From DATFVA01 sp963747755 (GTDB lineage Bacteria > Bacteroidota > Ignavibacteria > Ignavibacteriales > Ignavibacteriaceae), in contig CAVVGK010000014.1 in NCBI GenBank assembly GCA_963747755.1, forward strand, positions 310,001-374,000: 64,000 bases of DNA, read 5' to 3'. How positions within the stretch are numbered: position 1 is the first letter of the stretch; the number at the start of each line of letters is the position of its first letter. Shown one piece after another: positions 11,101-18,508 of this stretch. Both the position numbers and the translations under genes were made by a program. The notes beneath the pieces were generated by a model. It saw nothing but the letters and a program-made list of their open reading frames with translations, was not told the origin of the DNA and did not search any database.

Positions 11101-11206
11101 CGGTTTAAGTATGTCATCTGGAATGTATATCTATACGATCCAGGCAAAGTCTGTTGATGGTAAGAAAGATTATTCATCTGTTAAAAAGATGATGCTGGTT
11201 AAGTAA
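5132..11206 (+). CDS. Giant secreted parallel beta-helix protein with type IX secretion sorting tail
   Basis: 2,024 residues, not assignable to a known function. A signal peptide (about 1-32, ending A-F-A-Q) precedes a first right-handed beta-helix region with many short N-rich rungs (about 35-500) and an Ig-like segment (about 505-635). Two homologous modules of about 550 residues follow (639-1188 and 1189-1733). Each has a G-x-Y-T-x-G-L-x-A-F start, a G-R-G-I-Y-P-T-I or S-R-G-I-Y-P-T-I motif, and beta-helix repeats. Next come an FN3-like domain (about 1736-1830), a second beta-sandwich (from P1831), and a type IX sorting tail (about 1934-2024, with Q-N-Y-P-N-P-F-N-P). It should be exported and held on the cell surface or released, perhaps binding or cleaving polysaccharide. 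No catalytic motif was recognised. It is flanked by lysine catabolism genes but has its own terminator. Confidence 0.85.
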   Translation: MKERILTSVVRLKYAVLIPTLFLFLGATAFAQLSGTKYIGGTTPDYATVKDAIQDLNIQGVTAPGVTFLIRDGIYTEDSLSISTATSNSSAPIIFKPDAGASVVINVTPPNSTYDFGIAIIETQSVTIDGSNNGTTTRDLTINSLGAYGEKGIWISGVSFFTSIKNCNVNAAMDIAVPTASHICIDLRYSGALANPEHVLIENNYLKYAYTGVRVEGNAGGDVVQFAIIRNNVIDSVANSGIYSFYQDNTLIYGNDINVLRGSSATIYGLYLGSYTSNTKVFQNKVHDINQLSTTTSATYAIYCSSSSTAGKNIIYNNFVYNVMVTPTGTGAVYGIYHSTANTTEPDTIAYNTINLTGTSDGDRLSTAYYKSSATGPTVVYNNIFQNTRLDGTTGNAVAIGVTTASVNIVSNNNNLYVGPPDGQHHTGRVGTTYYDALIDWQLAMGTDANSVVEDAPFVSTDDLHLQTAVPTQLESAGTPIAGIIVDIDDEVRNAATPDIGADEGSFISLDLTPPDISYVPLGNSSSTTIITLDAVITDVSGVQTGTNGPRLYYKKSTDVSYNFDDIPVIAVDNYTFTIDYANLGGVVVGDTIHYYVAAQDIYGNAGTNPVGGSGSNPPGSVPPDPDNYYVVVAPPLNGTYTVGLAAFSKAIGKNVYKEIRYKKVMKDMRNGSDTYIDIKGLEQPDRNMNKAPNTIALTSVTLQESYTVLMANGKPVGSFYQTDDGRGIYPTITDAVNDLNLRGVDGPVTFLLVDTDFPNETYPILVGEIAGSNSTNTVTFKPGPGIVTRIPGKVDQPTSTFQLGGADYVIIDGSNTPGGTTKDLTIDALNSAPAFHFYGGADNNTVINTNFSSVNTSTGSGTFLFGATNSGDYNTIENCNIQASDTSSSRPAVGIYMFSSNNSTGNQILNCNVTGFASYGIYLRGAPSNNHVVRGNIVDPISPSDASTLAGLRLDGAAGTIIDANYFINLNSTASSPSIYGIYYYGSSISMNVIIQNNIVSLGDQTTAGTMRALDYYGYTPNSVEIYFNTAYIGGSDVTGGSSYGLTKRAGNDTYKIYDNVIYNMRTNGTGTGTHYGVYISTTTATTFELNNNDYFTGGTGGVLGYYGGNEYTTLADWQTATGQDGNSLNTDPQLVSTTDLRPLSTSPLINAGLPIAGITTDILGAIRDASTPTIGAYEEAVYVPLSGVYTIGLSAFNQATGKNVYFETRKTKVRMNLSKQDSWIDLNPTPDKNEKIIKSNGSKQFVEVNKTSKVLMENGKPFNSDFYKSAESRGIYPTITEAVNDLNLRGIDGPVTFLLVDSDYPNETYPIAIGEVTGSNSTNTITFKPGTGIVTQIPGALDQSTSTFQLAGADYVIVDGSNTEGGTTKDLTINALNSSPAFHFYGASDNNIIKNSVFTSLNTSTASGTFLFGAIASGDNNLVENCTIKDNDTSTVKPAVGIYFFSSNVSAGNTILNCEDYNFTDRGMTLQGSPSTNNSIIGNNIYHIIPSTKTTIYGIYVARQYVLNITGNYISNLSSTAASPTIAGVYIIGSSSNPVDVYIQNNVVALSPSNEQAAGTLRGLDYYGYSANSVEMYFNTVYIGGMDVTGGTTAGITKRDVANVYKAYDNAIYNTRSNGTGTGSHYGIYLSNATATTFELNNNDYFTDGTGGILGRFGTTDYTTLSDWQTATSQDANSINNDPQFISNLDYRPASTSPLIGAGLTIAGITNDILGDLRNTPPTIGAYENGVASLPAAPSNLTAVGDTNEVYLQWIDNSNNELGFIIERRLGDTTSVNPFETIDTIAANAQDYMDYNVEPNTTYTYRLSAFNTNGASPYSNIAQATTPIPVELTSFTARIGNSSVILSWSTATETNNNGFEVQRKDADKWEKVTFIKGKGTTTEKSEYSYTDDFKYQSVSGVIVYRLKQVDFSGLFSYSTLLNVSVDFTPKEYSLYQNYPNPFNPSTKIKFALPFDSRVKISIYNILGELVDVILDEVRSTGYHDIPWNGLSMSSGMYIYTIQAKSVDGKKDYSSVKKMMLVK

Positions 11207-11229
11207 TTTTGTCCTATGGATCCCTCAAA

Positions 11230-11265
11230 ATCCCGGTTTTTCTTAGGAAATGCCGGGATTTTTTT
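11230..11265 (+). terminator. Rho-independent terminator of the giant secreted protein gene
   Basis: Stem ATCCCGG / CCGGGAT (11230-11236, 11253-11259) with a 16-nt loop, followed by a run of seven T residues, 24 nt after the stop codon. Confidence 0.85.
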
Positions 11266-11493
11266 ATGCACTTTGTAACAGAGATTATTGCTTATAGGGA
11301 TCATTTTCCATAATTTTGATTACGTAACTAGTGTAATTTATTATGCTCACTTATTTTACATACCTAGAAATAACAGGGTTTAACAACCTGAGAAGCTACT
11401 TTATCTCACGCTTCGAAAACGTATTCTAATATCCTCTTTTCTCTATCCTTTAAATAATCCTAATTACTTATTACTCTTTTTACAGGAGGATTT

Positions 11494-12864
11494 ATGAAAA
11501 ATTCAGATAATAAAGCTGAAGGTATGATATTGGAAGATTTTAATAAAATAAGCCCGGATAAAGTACACGAAACAATCGCAAAAAATATGCTTGCCGATGG
11601 ATTCGGACTTGTGCTTGACCTAAAAAAAAGTAAGGGAATGAACCTTGTGGATGAGACAACCGGCGATACCTATCTTGATTTGTTTACCTTTTTTGCTTCT
11701 TCCCCGTTGGGATTAAATCATCCGAAGCTTCATTCAAAGGAAGTTTTGGAGGAATTGGCCTTTGCCTCAGTTAATAAGCCTTCTAATTCTGACATTTACA
11801 CGGTTCTGATGGCCGAATTCGTAGATACTTTTGCGAAGATTGCCAAACCTGATTATATGAAATATCTTTTCTTTATTGCCGGCGGTGCACTTGCTGTTGA
11901 AAACGGATTGAAGGTTGCATTCGACTGGAAGGTTCAGAAAAATTTTATGAAAGGCTATAAAGATGAAAAAGGCCAACAGGTAATTCACTTCCGACAGGCA
12001 TTTCACGGCAGAAGCGGCTACACTCTCTCCCTTACAAACACTGAGCCCAATAAAATAAATTATTTCCCGAAATTTAACTGGCCGAGAATAATTAATCCTA
12101 AGATAAAATTCCCGATTGAAGATCATCTGAAGGAAATTATACAGGTTGAAACACAGGCGGTGGATGAGATTTATACTGCAATAAAAAATAATCCCGATGA
12201 TATCGCTGCAATCATTCTCGAGCCAATCCAAGGTGAAGGCGGAGATAATTTCTTCAGAAAAGAGTTTTTTGAAAGGCTAAGGGATATTGCTGATGAGAAT
12301 GATATCCTGCTTATTTTTGATGAAGTTCAGACAGGTTTCGGACTTACAGGTAAGTTCTGGGCATCTGATTATTATGTTAAACCCGATATAATCTCCTTCG
12401 GAAAGAAAGCGCAGGTTTGTGGAATAATGGTTTCCGACAGGGTGGATGAAGTCAAGGAAAACTGCTTCCATAAGTCAAGCAGGATAAATTCCACCTGGGG
12501 AGCAAATCTCACAGACATGGTACGCTCCAAACATATAATGAAAATAATTAACGAAGAGAATCTGGTTGATAACGCTGCGACAGTTGGGAAATACCTTCTG
12601 GAGAGTCTTCAGGGAATTGCCAAAGAATATCCTTCGCTTATCCTCAATCCACGTGGTCTTGGCTTAATGTGTTCCTTCGACATGCCAAACGCAGAGATAA
12701 GAAATAAATTCCGTGAAGAGTGCTACAAACACAAACTACTGATACTTGGCTGTGGAGAAAAGGCTATCAGGTTCAGACCTCCGTTAAATGTAAAAAAAGA
12801 GAACCTGGATGAGGGCTTGAAAATTATTAAAAAAGTTCTATTTTTACTTACGTCAAACAACTAA
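11494..12864 (+). CDS. lat: L-lysine 6-aminotransferase (lysine epsilon-aminotransferase)
   Basis: PLP enzyme that moves the epsilon-amino group of lysine to 2-oxoglutarate, giving aminoadipate semialdehyde/piperideine-6-carboxylate. The 456-residue length matches the family (about 450). Visible family marks are the G-G-A-L-A-V-E-N-G-L-K-V-A-F-D-W segment, the F-H-G-R-S-G-Y-T motif, D-E-V-Q-T-G-F-G binding the PLP pyridine nitrogen, and S-F-G-K-K-A-Q-V-C-G, where K305 most likely forms the Schiff base by alignment with class III transaminases. An AGGAGG stands 6 nt before the ATG. Its product is the expected substrate of the ALDH7-type enzyme at 2.9 kb. It is followed by a terminator. Confidence 0.93.
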   Translation: MKNSDNKAEGMILEDFNKISPDKVHETIAKNMLADGFGLVLDLKKSKGMNLVDETTGDTYLDLFTFFASSPLGLNHPKLHSKEVLEELAFASVNKPSNSDIYTVLMAEFVDTFAKIAKPDYMKYLFFIAGGALAVENGLKVAFDWKVQKNFMKGYKDEKGQQVIHFRQAFHGRSGYTLSLTNTEPNKINYFPKFNWPRIINPKIKFPIEDHLKEIIQVETQAVDEIYTAIKNNPDDIAAIILEPIQGEGGDNFFRKEFFERLRDIADENDILLIFDEVQTGFGLTGKFWASDYYVKPDIISFGKKAQVCGIMVSDRVDEVKENCFHKSSRINSTWGANLTDMVRSKHIMKIINEENLVDNAATVGKYLLESLQGIAKEYPSLILNPRGLGLMCSFDMPNAEIRNKFREECYKHKLLILGCGEKAIRFRPPLNVKKENLDEGLKIIKKVLFLLTSNN

Positions 12865-12888
12865 AATAATTTAACTACTTGCATGATG

Positions 12889-12918
12889 TCCCGCCTCTTG
12901 TGGCGGGATTATCATTTT
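12889..12918 (+). terminator. Terminator after lat
   Basis: Stem TCCCGCC / GGCGGGA (12889-12895, 12902-12908) with a 6-nt loop and a T-rich tail, 24 nt after the lat stop codon. Confidence 0.7.
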
Positions 12919-13130
12919 AAACCCTGGCTTCTCTGATTTCTGTTTTTTTGTGTATCATCGTAACTACAAGTCCCCCGGCCTTCTGCAGGTCTATTATAAG
13001 TCGCGTTGTGGCAGAACCAGGCTTCCTCGTTATATCCCGGCTTTCACAAACCTCTTTCCATATCTTCCTCTATTATCAGAATAATTACCTATATTTCGGT
13101 CATTCTTAAAGAGGATGGAAAACATTGGAG

Positions 13131-13826
13131 ATGTCACTTTATATTGTAAGCACCCCGATCGGAAACCTAAAGGATATCACCCTCCGCGCACTTGAAATTC
13201 TAAAAGGGGTGGATTTTATTGCATGTGAGGATACACGGGTGACTGCAATTCTCTTAAATCATTACGAAATCAAAAAGGAATTGATTTCTTTGAATGCTGC
13301 CAGCGAGATAAAGAAAAGCGATTATGTTATAGGAAGAATATTTAACGGAGAAAGTTGCGCTCTTGTTTCGGATGCCGGCACTCCTGCAATCTCCGATCCC
13401 GGGATACGGCTTATTTCTGCAGCAGTTAAAAAGGGGATAAATTTGATTACTATACCCGGACCGTCAGCTGTAACAGCTGCACTTACTCTGGCCGGACTGC
13501 CTACAAATTCATTTGTCTTTGAAGGTTTCATCCCTCAGAAAAAAGGGAGACAAAAAAAATTAAAGGAACTGACGGAAGAGAAAAGAACAATCGTTCTTTA
13601 TGAATCTACATACAGAATAGAAAAACTCATCAATGAGCTCAATGAATATATGCCCGGAAGATGGTTAGCCGTATGCCGTGAAATGACAAAGAAATTTGAG
13701 GAAACCTGGAGAGGATATCCTAAAGAAATTCTCGGGATCCTGGATTCAAAAATTACCAAGGGGGAATTTGCAATTGTAATAGCTCCCGCAGATTGGAAAC
13801 AGGATTCTGATTCTTTACCTCCCTAA
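13131..13826 (+). CDS. rsmI: 16S rRNA (cytidine(1402)-2'-O)-methyltransferase
   Basis: SAM-dependent 2'-O-methylation of C1402 in the decoding centre of 16S rRNA. Family motifs are clear: L-Y-I-V-S-T-P-I-G-N-L near the start, A-C-E-D-T-R, S-D-A-G-T-P-A-I-S-D-P-G, and the P-G-P-S-A loop of the tetrapyrrole-methylase fold. About 231 residues is normal for forms lacking the extended C-terminus. The ATG at 13131 gives the usual family start. A TTG two codons upstream (13125) has better spacing from GAGG at 13111-13114 and cannot be excluded. It is transcribed alone and converges on the apt operon. Confidence 0.92.
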   Translation: MSLYIVSTPIGNLKDITLRALEILKGVDFIACEDTRVTAILLNHYEIKKELISLNAASEIKKSDYVIGRIFNGESCALVSDAGTPAISDPGIRLISAAVKKGINLITIPGPSAVTAALTLAGLPTNSFVFEGFIPQKKGRQKKLKELTEEKRTIVLYESTYRIEKLINELNEYMPGRWLAVCREMTKKFEETWRGYPKEILGILDSKITKGEFAIVIAPADWKQDSDSLPP

Positions 13827-13882
13827 CCGGATGACTAATAAACTAGTTAAATCAGCAGGCTAAAGTTCAAACAAGAGAAAGG

Positions 13883-14413
13883 TTAATTTTCTCCATCATA
13901 AGTAACCAATGACCTCACATCATATCCGGTTAGTTTTTCCCTGCCATGCAGAAAACTGAGCTCAATGATAAATGAAACCTGCACGATCTTACCGCCAAGT
14001 TTCTCAATAAGGTGGACCGCTGCGCAGGCAGTACCTCCGGTTGCAAGGAGATCATCATGGAGCAGTACTGATTCTCCCTGGGTTATTGCATCTTTATGTA
14101 TTTCAATTGCATCTGTTCCGTACTCAAGGGAATACTCTTCCTTCTCTGTATCTGCTGGAAGTTTGCCAGGTTTTCTGATAGGAACAAATCCGGCATTAAG
14201 TCTCTCCGCGACCATTGCACCCAGCATAAAGCCCCGGGATTCTATACCCACCACCTTATCAATTTTCAACCCTTCTGTAAAATTAACCAACGCATTAAAC
14301 GAAGATTTTAAGCCTTCCGGATCTTTTAGCAGTGTGGTGATATCGCGGAACATTATTCCTGGTTTAGGAAAATCTTTAACCGACCTGATATATTTTTTTA
14401 TGTCTGTATCCAT
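13883..14413 (-). CDS. apt: Adenine phosphoribosyltransferase
   Basis: Salvages adenine with PRPP to give AMP. The 176-residue protein has the F-P-K-P-G-I-M-F-R-D-I motif near the N-terminus, G-I-E-S-R-G-F, and the PRPP-binding loop around V-L-L-H-D-D-L-L-A-T-G-G-T. It is the last gene of a closely spaced minus-strand run starting with dusB, separated from the crotonase gene by 5 bp. Confidence 0.95.
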   Translation of the reverse strand: MDTDIKKYIRSVKDFPKPGIMFRDITTLLKDPEGLKSSFNALVNFTEGLKIDKVVGIESRGFMLGAMVAERLNAGFVPIRKPGKLPADTEKEEYSLEYGTDAIEIHKDAITQGESVLLHDDLLATGGTACAAVHLIEKLGGKIVQVSFIIELSFLHGREKLTGYDVRSLVTYDGEN

Positions 14414-14418
14414 AATAA

Positions 14419-15168
14419 CTATTTTTTATTTAAGAATGATGCAAGACCTTTTTGAAAATCTTCTGAGGTTCTGCTTATTGCATTTAACCCTATACAATAT
14501 TCTACCGCCTTCTCTACAGGCAGTAGTGATACATCGTTGAGCATTTTTTTCGTGAACTGCATACTGAAATCTGAATTTTTCAGCATCTGGTCTGCAAGTT
14601 CAAATGAAAATGCATGTACATTTTCGGTTAGGTAGTTTACAAGACCAAACTGAAATGCTCTTTCAGCATCTAGAATTTCTCCCGTCAGCAGAAGCTGCCT
14701 TGCTCTCCCTTCACCTATTTTCCGAACAATGAATACAGAAACGACTGCCGGGATAAACCCGATCTGAACTTCTGAATATCCGAATTTGGCATGCTGCTGA
14801 TCAGCCGTAATTATATCGCAGACACTGGCAAGACCGCATCCTCCTGCTATTGCAGCCCCGTTAACTGCTGCTATTGTTGGTTTGGGAAAATTATAAACTG
14901 CAAGGAATAATTCAGCAAGTGACTTTGAGTCTTCTTCATTTTCCAGGGAAGAATAATTTGCAAGGTTTTGCAGGTATGAAAGGTCAGCGCCTGCGCAAAA
15001 ACTTTTTCCTTCTCCTGTTATGATTAATATACGGACATCACTATCATCTCCAGCTTCCCTGAGCCTTTCCTTGAATTCTTGTACCAGGTCGGGATGAAGA
15101 GCATTCCGTTTTTCCGGCCTGTTTAATTTAATTAATGCAATTTTGTTACTGACGGTATAATTGATCAT
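14419..15168 (-). CDS. Enoyl-CoA hydratase/isomerase (crotonase) family protein
   Basis: A 249-residue crotonase-fold protein acting on an unknown acyl-CoA. The oxyanion-hole segments are visible: C-A-G-A-D-L early, and A-I-A-G-G-C-G-L-A-S-V-C-D-I centrally. At the position of crotonase E144 there is glycine (G-G-C-G), while the E164 position is kept (Y-S-E-V-Q-I-G). This pattern is more like isomerase or lyase members than a classical two-glutamate hydratase. It lies 2 bp after the PolX-like gene and before apt, with no other beta-oxidation gene nearby, so its substrate is open. Confidence 0.82.
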   Translation of the reverse strand: MINYTVSNKIALIKLNRPEKRNALHPDLVQEFKERLREAGDDSDVRILIITGEGKSFCAGADLSYLQNLANYSSLENEEDSKSLAELFLAVYNFPKPTIAAVNGAAIAGGCGLASVCDIITADQQHAKFGYSEVQIGFIPAVVSVFIVRKIGEGRARQLLLTGEILDAERAFQFGLVNYLTENVHAFSFELADQMLKNSDFSMQFTKKMLNDVSLLPVEKAVEYCIGLNAISRTSEDFQKGLASFLNKK

Positions 15169-15170
15169 TT

Positions 15171-16850
15171 TTAATCACCGAAAAATTTACGTTTAACTTT
15201 CCTGTTAAGAAACTTTTTGAATTTAGGCATGTCAAGACAGTTAATAACTTCCGAATTCATTAGCCCCCCCTTTCTTCCCATGATAACCCCGTACTTTATG
15301 AGATCAATTTCATTGATCGAATGTGCGTCAGGATTTATCGAAAAAAGGCAGCCCTTCTCCCTGGCATAATAAATCCATCGCCAGTCAAGATCTAGCCTCC
15401 TGGGATTTGAGTTAATTTCGACAGCAACACTATTCGCCGCACAAGCATCAATAATCTTTTTTACATCAAATTTGTATGGTTCGCGTGACAATAAGAGCCT
15501 ACCTGATGGATGAGCAAGCAAATCTGTATGAGGATTCTCAACAGCTTTAAGTATCCTTGCCGTCATTTGTGCTTCATCCATACTGAACCTTGAATGTATA
15601 GAGGCCACCACGAAATGAAAATTATTTAAGAAATCATCTGAATAATCTAGATTTCCATCGGCAAGTATATCAGATTCAATTCCCTGGAATATATATAAAT
15701 CTTTTTTCTTCGATATCCTTTCAGCTTCTTCCTTCTGCTGCAATATTCTATCTTCGGATAAACCATTGGCATAGAATGCAGCTTTGCTATGATCACATAC
15801 CGCAGCATACTCAAATCCTTTCGCAGCAGCAGCATTTATCATCTCATCAAGCGTATTCCTTCCATCAGAATATACAGTGTGAAAATGAAGCAATCCTTTG
15901 AATTTATTTTCATCAAGATCAGGCAAAGTAATCAACGATTTTTTCTTTACATTAAAATATTCTTCCTCACGCATTTCAGGTATCACATAAGGAAATTTTA
16001 CTAATTTGAATATTTCCTCTTCTGTGTCTCCCTTTAGCTTAAGGGGATCAGCAGACAGTTTCCCGATGAATGCATCCGATCCCGTTGTAATAAATAGGGT
16101 TCTGTTAAATTCATCTTCTGAGTTTGTAAGGTGAAGATTTAGGGGAACAGAAAAATACTCTTTAATAGCGGCAGCATCACCTGAGATCTCAATTTCAAAT
16201 TTTGTAATTAATTTCTGAAGGAATTTTTTTCTATCACTAATTAATAATACCAGGTTGATAGCCGATATAATTTCCAGACCTCTTCTTAACTCGCCTGAGA
16301 TTGCGATTTTTAGGATTTCCGGGACTTTCTCAAGTTTTGTTATAATCTCACCCGCAAACCCTTCAGCTGTATTAAGAAGGACGAACTTGCTGTGGTATTT
16401 AAGTTTTTCGATTGAATTAAGGATTTTATTTTGCGTTACATCCCCGAAGCCTTTTAGTAATGCCAGTCTGTTTTCCCTGCAGGCATATTCCAGTTCGCCG
16501 ATACTCGATATCCCGAGCTCATTATATAGCAGATTGATTTTCTTTGCGCTGAGTCCTTTAATACCCAATAGTTGTTCAATTCCATCAGGCACCTCCTCCC
16601 TCAACTGCTTATAAAGCAGGGATTCACCTTTATCAAAGTATTCATAAATTACAGCCTGAAGTCCCTTGCCTATCCCTTTTATCTTATCAAGCTCTTTCTG
16701 CTCCACTGCTTTTGTAAAATCACCTTCGAACCTCCTTATCGAGATTGCACCGTTTCTGTAAGCACCTACCTTAAATTTGTTCTCGCCCTTGAAATCCATT
16801 ATATCTGCAATGCTTTCAAGTAAAACGATTGTACCTTTCTTATCAGGCAT
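15171..16850 (-). CDS. PolX-family protein with intact PHP nuclease and degenerate polymerase site
   Basis: 559 residues, the full length of bacterial PolX (B. subtilis YshC). The order is an N-terminal helix-hairpin-helix DNA-binding domain (about 1-150), a polymerase palm region (about 180-290) and a C-terminal PHP domain (about 318-559). PHP metal ligands are all present: H322/H324/D329, D353/H354, E392, H419, H447, D508/H510. In the palm the G-S-x-R-R...D-I-D motif reads G-E-L-R-R...A-I-N, so A197 and N199 replace the two catalytic aspartates. P236 stands where V-D-L-R supplies the third. It should therefore not polymerise but may still act as a 3'-5' exonuclease or phosphoesterase in repair. 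It overlaps the PAP2-like gene by 8 bp. Confidence 0.88.
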   Translation of the reverse strand: MPDKKGTIVLLESIADIMDFKGENKFKVGAYRNGAISIRRFEGDFTKAVEQKELDKIKGIGKGLQAVIYEYFDKGESLLYKQLREEVPDGIEQLLGIKGLSAKKINLLYNELGISSIGELEYACRENRLALLKGFGDVTQNKILNSIEKLKYHSKFVLLNTAEGFAGEIITKLEKVPEILKIAISGELRRGLEIISAINLVLLISDRKKFLQKLITKFEIEISGDAAAIKEYFSVPLNLHLTNSEDEFNRTLFITTGSDAFIGKLSADPLKLKGDTEEEIFKLVKFPYVIPEMREEEYFNVKKKSLITLPDLDENKFKGLLHFHTVYSDGRNTLDEMINAAAAKGFEYAAVCDHSKAAFYANGLSEDRILQQKEEAERISKKKDLYIFQGIESDILADGNLDYSDDFLNNFHFVVASIHSRFSMDEAQMTARILKAVENPHTDLLAHPSGRLLLSREPYKFDVKKIIDACAANSVAVEINSNPRRLDLDWRWIYYAREKGCLFSINPDAHSINEIDLIKYGVIMGRKGGLMNSEVINCLDMPKFKKFLNRKVKRKFFGD

Positions 16851-17451
16851 ACCCGAAATATTTCGTGATTAAATATATTTGTATATAAGTGGAAGTGAAA
16901 GCGACAATAGCACCAGTCAGAACCTGGTTAAAAGTATGACATTCCAGTTTAATGCGTGCCTGTCCAATAAAATAAAGTAGTATAATAAAGGGAACAGCGG
17001 CTAACCCGAATACATATACTAAAGCAGCAAAAGGTCCTGAAGCTCCCATCATATGAGCACTTATCTTCCAGTATTTATTAATTAGAACTAACAAGAGAGT
17101 ATTCGAAATATAACAAAACCAGAAGGCGATAGAAACAATATCTATACCGTAATATATTAAAATTGTTAGTCCTGTAGCATAGAACAAAACAGATAGCAGA
17201 AAGGGAAAGGTTCTCTCCTCCTTAATTTTGGCATCAATATCAGCTATCAATCCTCTTTTTCGAAAGACTGCAAACATAATAACCGGCAAAATGAATCCGA
17301 AAACCAGCGCAGTTAATACGAGAATGCCTCTATGATATGCAGTATCCTCAAGCTGGAACGCAAATATTGTAAATATGATGATTGTAAAGGAAGGAGGGAC
17401 AAAAAAGGTGGATATAATTCTTGCTGTTTTTATGGAGATGCTGCGACTCAA
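16843..17451 (-). CDS. PAP2-like integral membrane protein
   Basis: 202 residues with about five to six hydrophobic segments. The C-terminal half shows a weak PAP2 phosphatase pattern, with I-S-A-H-M-M-G where PAP2 has P-S-G-H, and A-R-I-K-L-E-C-H-T where PAP2 has S-R-x-x-x-x-x-H. The catalytic histidines seem kept but other positions diverge, so lipid phosphatase activity is only a guess. It starts 2 bp after dusB ends and overlaps the PolX-like gene, so it is part of the dusB operon. Confidence 0.65.
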   Translation of the reverse strand: MSRSISIKTARIISTFFVPPSFTIIIFTIFAFQLEDTAYHRGILVLTALVFGFILPVIMFAVFRKRGLIADIDAKIKEERTFPFLLSVLFYATGLTILIYYGIDIVSIAFWFCYISNTLLLVLINKYWKISAHMMGASGPFAALVYVFGLAAVPFIILLYFIGQARIKLECHTFNQVLTGAIVAFTSTYIQIYLITKYFGYA

Positions 17452-17453
17452 AT

Positions 17454-18440
17454 TTATACGGCTATTTCATAGTCTTTTATCTGCTCAAGGAATTTGAATA
17501 TTATATCCTGAACTGATGAATAATCAGTTACACCCATTAATGCCTGCCTAGCCTGGGAAGCATTATACAAACCTTTCAGATAACCGCTGTAGAACTTCCT
17601 GTGTTCAATCACTGCACGACGTTCTCCTTTAACTTCAATTGCCAGCTGAAGATGCCTTAGACAGATACTGACTCTTTTCTCCGCATCGATTTTAGTAGTT
17701 ATAAACCCTGAGTCTAATAATTCCCTGGCTTCGGTAAATATCCAGGGATTACCTATTGCACCTCTAGCTATCATTACCCCGTCAGCACCGGTTTCATCGA
17801 ACGCTCGTTTAACATCCGCTGGACTCAATACATTTCCATTTAATACGACAGGGATGCTTACAGCCTGTTTTATTCTTGGGATCCAGTCCCATTCTGCTTC
17901 ACCCTTATGGCCCATCGCTCTTGTTCTGCAGTGAACAGTTAATGCCTGAGCACCAGCATCCTCAACTCTTTTAGCAACATCGAGGATTTGTATACTGTTA
18001 TGATCCCAGCCAAGTCGAGTTTTAACCGTGACAGGCAGGGATACACTGTCTACAATTTCCTTAACCATTTTCTGCATATAAGGAGGATCTTTCAACAAGG
18101 CTGAGCCTGCTCCATGTCCAACTACATTTTTTACCCAGCATCCGGCGTTTATATCGATGAGATCAGGATTCTCTTTTTCGGCGAATTTTGCTGCTTCAAC
18201 CATCGATTCTATTCCCGCACCGTATATTTGGATACCAACAGGTCTTTCTTCTTCAACTATTTCGAGTTTCTTATGGGTTTTTTCATTTAATCGTACAAGT
18301 CCCTCAGAATTTACAAATTCTGTGTATACCACATCTGCGCCCAGTTCCCTGCAGATAAGTCTGAAGGATACATCGGTTACATCCTCCATCGGGGCTAGAA
18401 GAATCGCTTTGCTAATATTTATTTTGTCGACTTTAAACAT
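17454..18440 (-). CDS. dusB: tRNA-dihydrouridine synthase (DusB/NifR3 family)
   Basis: FMN enzyme that reduces uridines in the D-loop of tRNA. The TIM barrel starts with L-A-P-M-E-D-V-T-D and carries the catalytic cysteine in I-N-A-G-C-W-V-K. FMN phosphate-binding glycines appear in the D-G-V-M-I-A-R-G-A-I-G-N-P-W-I-F segment. The usual third residue after G-C is proline-valine; here it is W-V. 328 residues is typical. It is the first gene of a five-gene minus-strand run (PAP2-like, PolX-like, crotonase, apt). Confidence 0.93.
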   Translation of the reverse strand: MFKVDKINISKAILLAPMEDVTDVSFRLICRELGADVVYTEFVNSEGLVRLNEKTHKKLEIVEEERPVGIQIYGAGIESMVEAAKFAEKENPDLIDINAGCWVKNVVGHGAGSALLKDPPYMQKMVKEIVDSVSLPVTVKTRLGWDHNSIQILDVAKRVEDAGAQALTVHCRTRAMGHKGEAEWDWIPRIKQAVSIPVVLNGNVLSPADVKRAFDETGADGVMIARGAIGNPWIFTEARELLDSGFITTKIDAEKRVSICLRHLQLAIEVKGERRAVIEHRKFYSGYLKGLYNASQARQALMGVTDYSSVQDIIFKFLEQIKDYEIAV

Positions 18441-18508
18441 ATAATTCAGATTATTTGCCCATATAAAGATAAAGATATAAAAAATAATCAGAAAATGAAT
18501 TGCTCCAC

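Noticed and set aside
11767..12231. 154-codon open frame antisense to lat
   Set aside because: It lies wholly opposite a clearly conserved enzyme, has no ribosome site and no recognisable domain; it mirrors codon bias of the sense gene.
12920..13110. Possible shared fragment between the gaps at 13.0 kb and 46.4 kb (both contain CCTGGCT- and CCCGG-like pieces)
   Set aside because: On alignment by eye the pieces do not keep order or spacing, unlike the real repeat pair at 2.7/46.6 kb.
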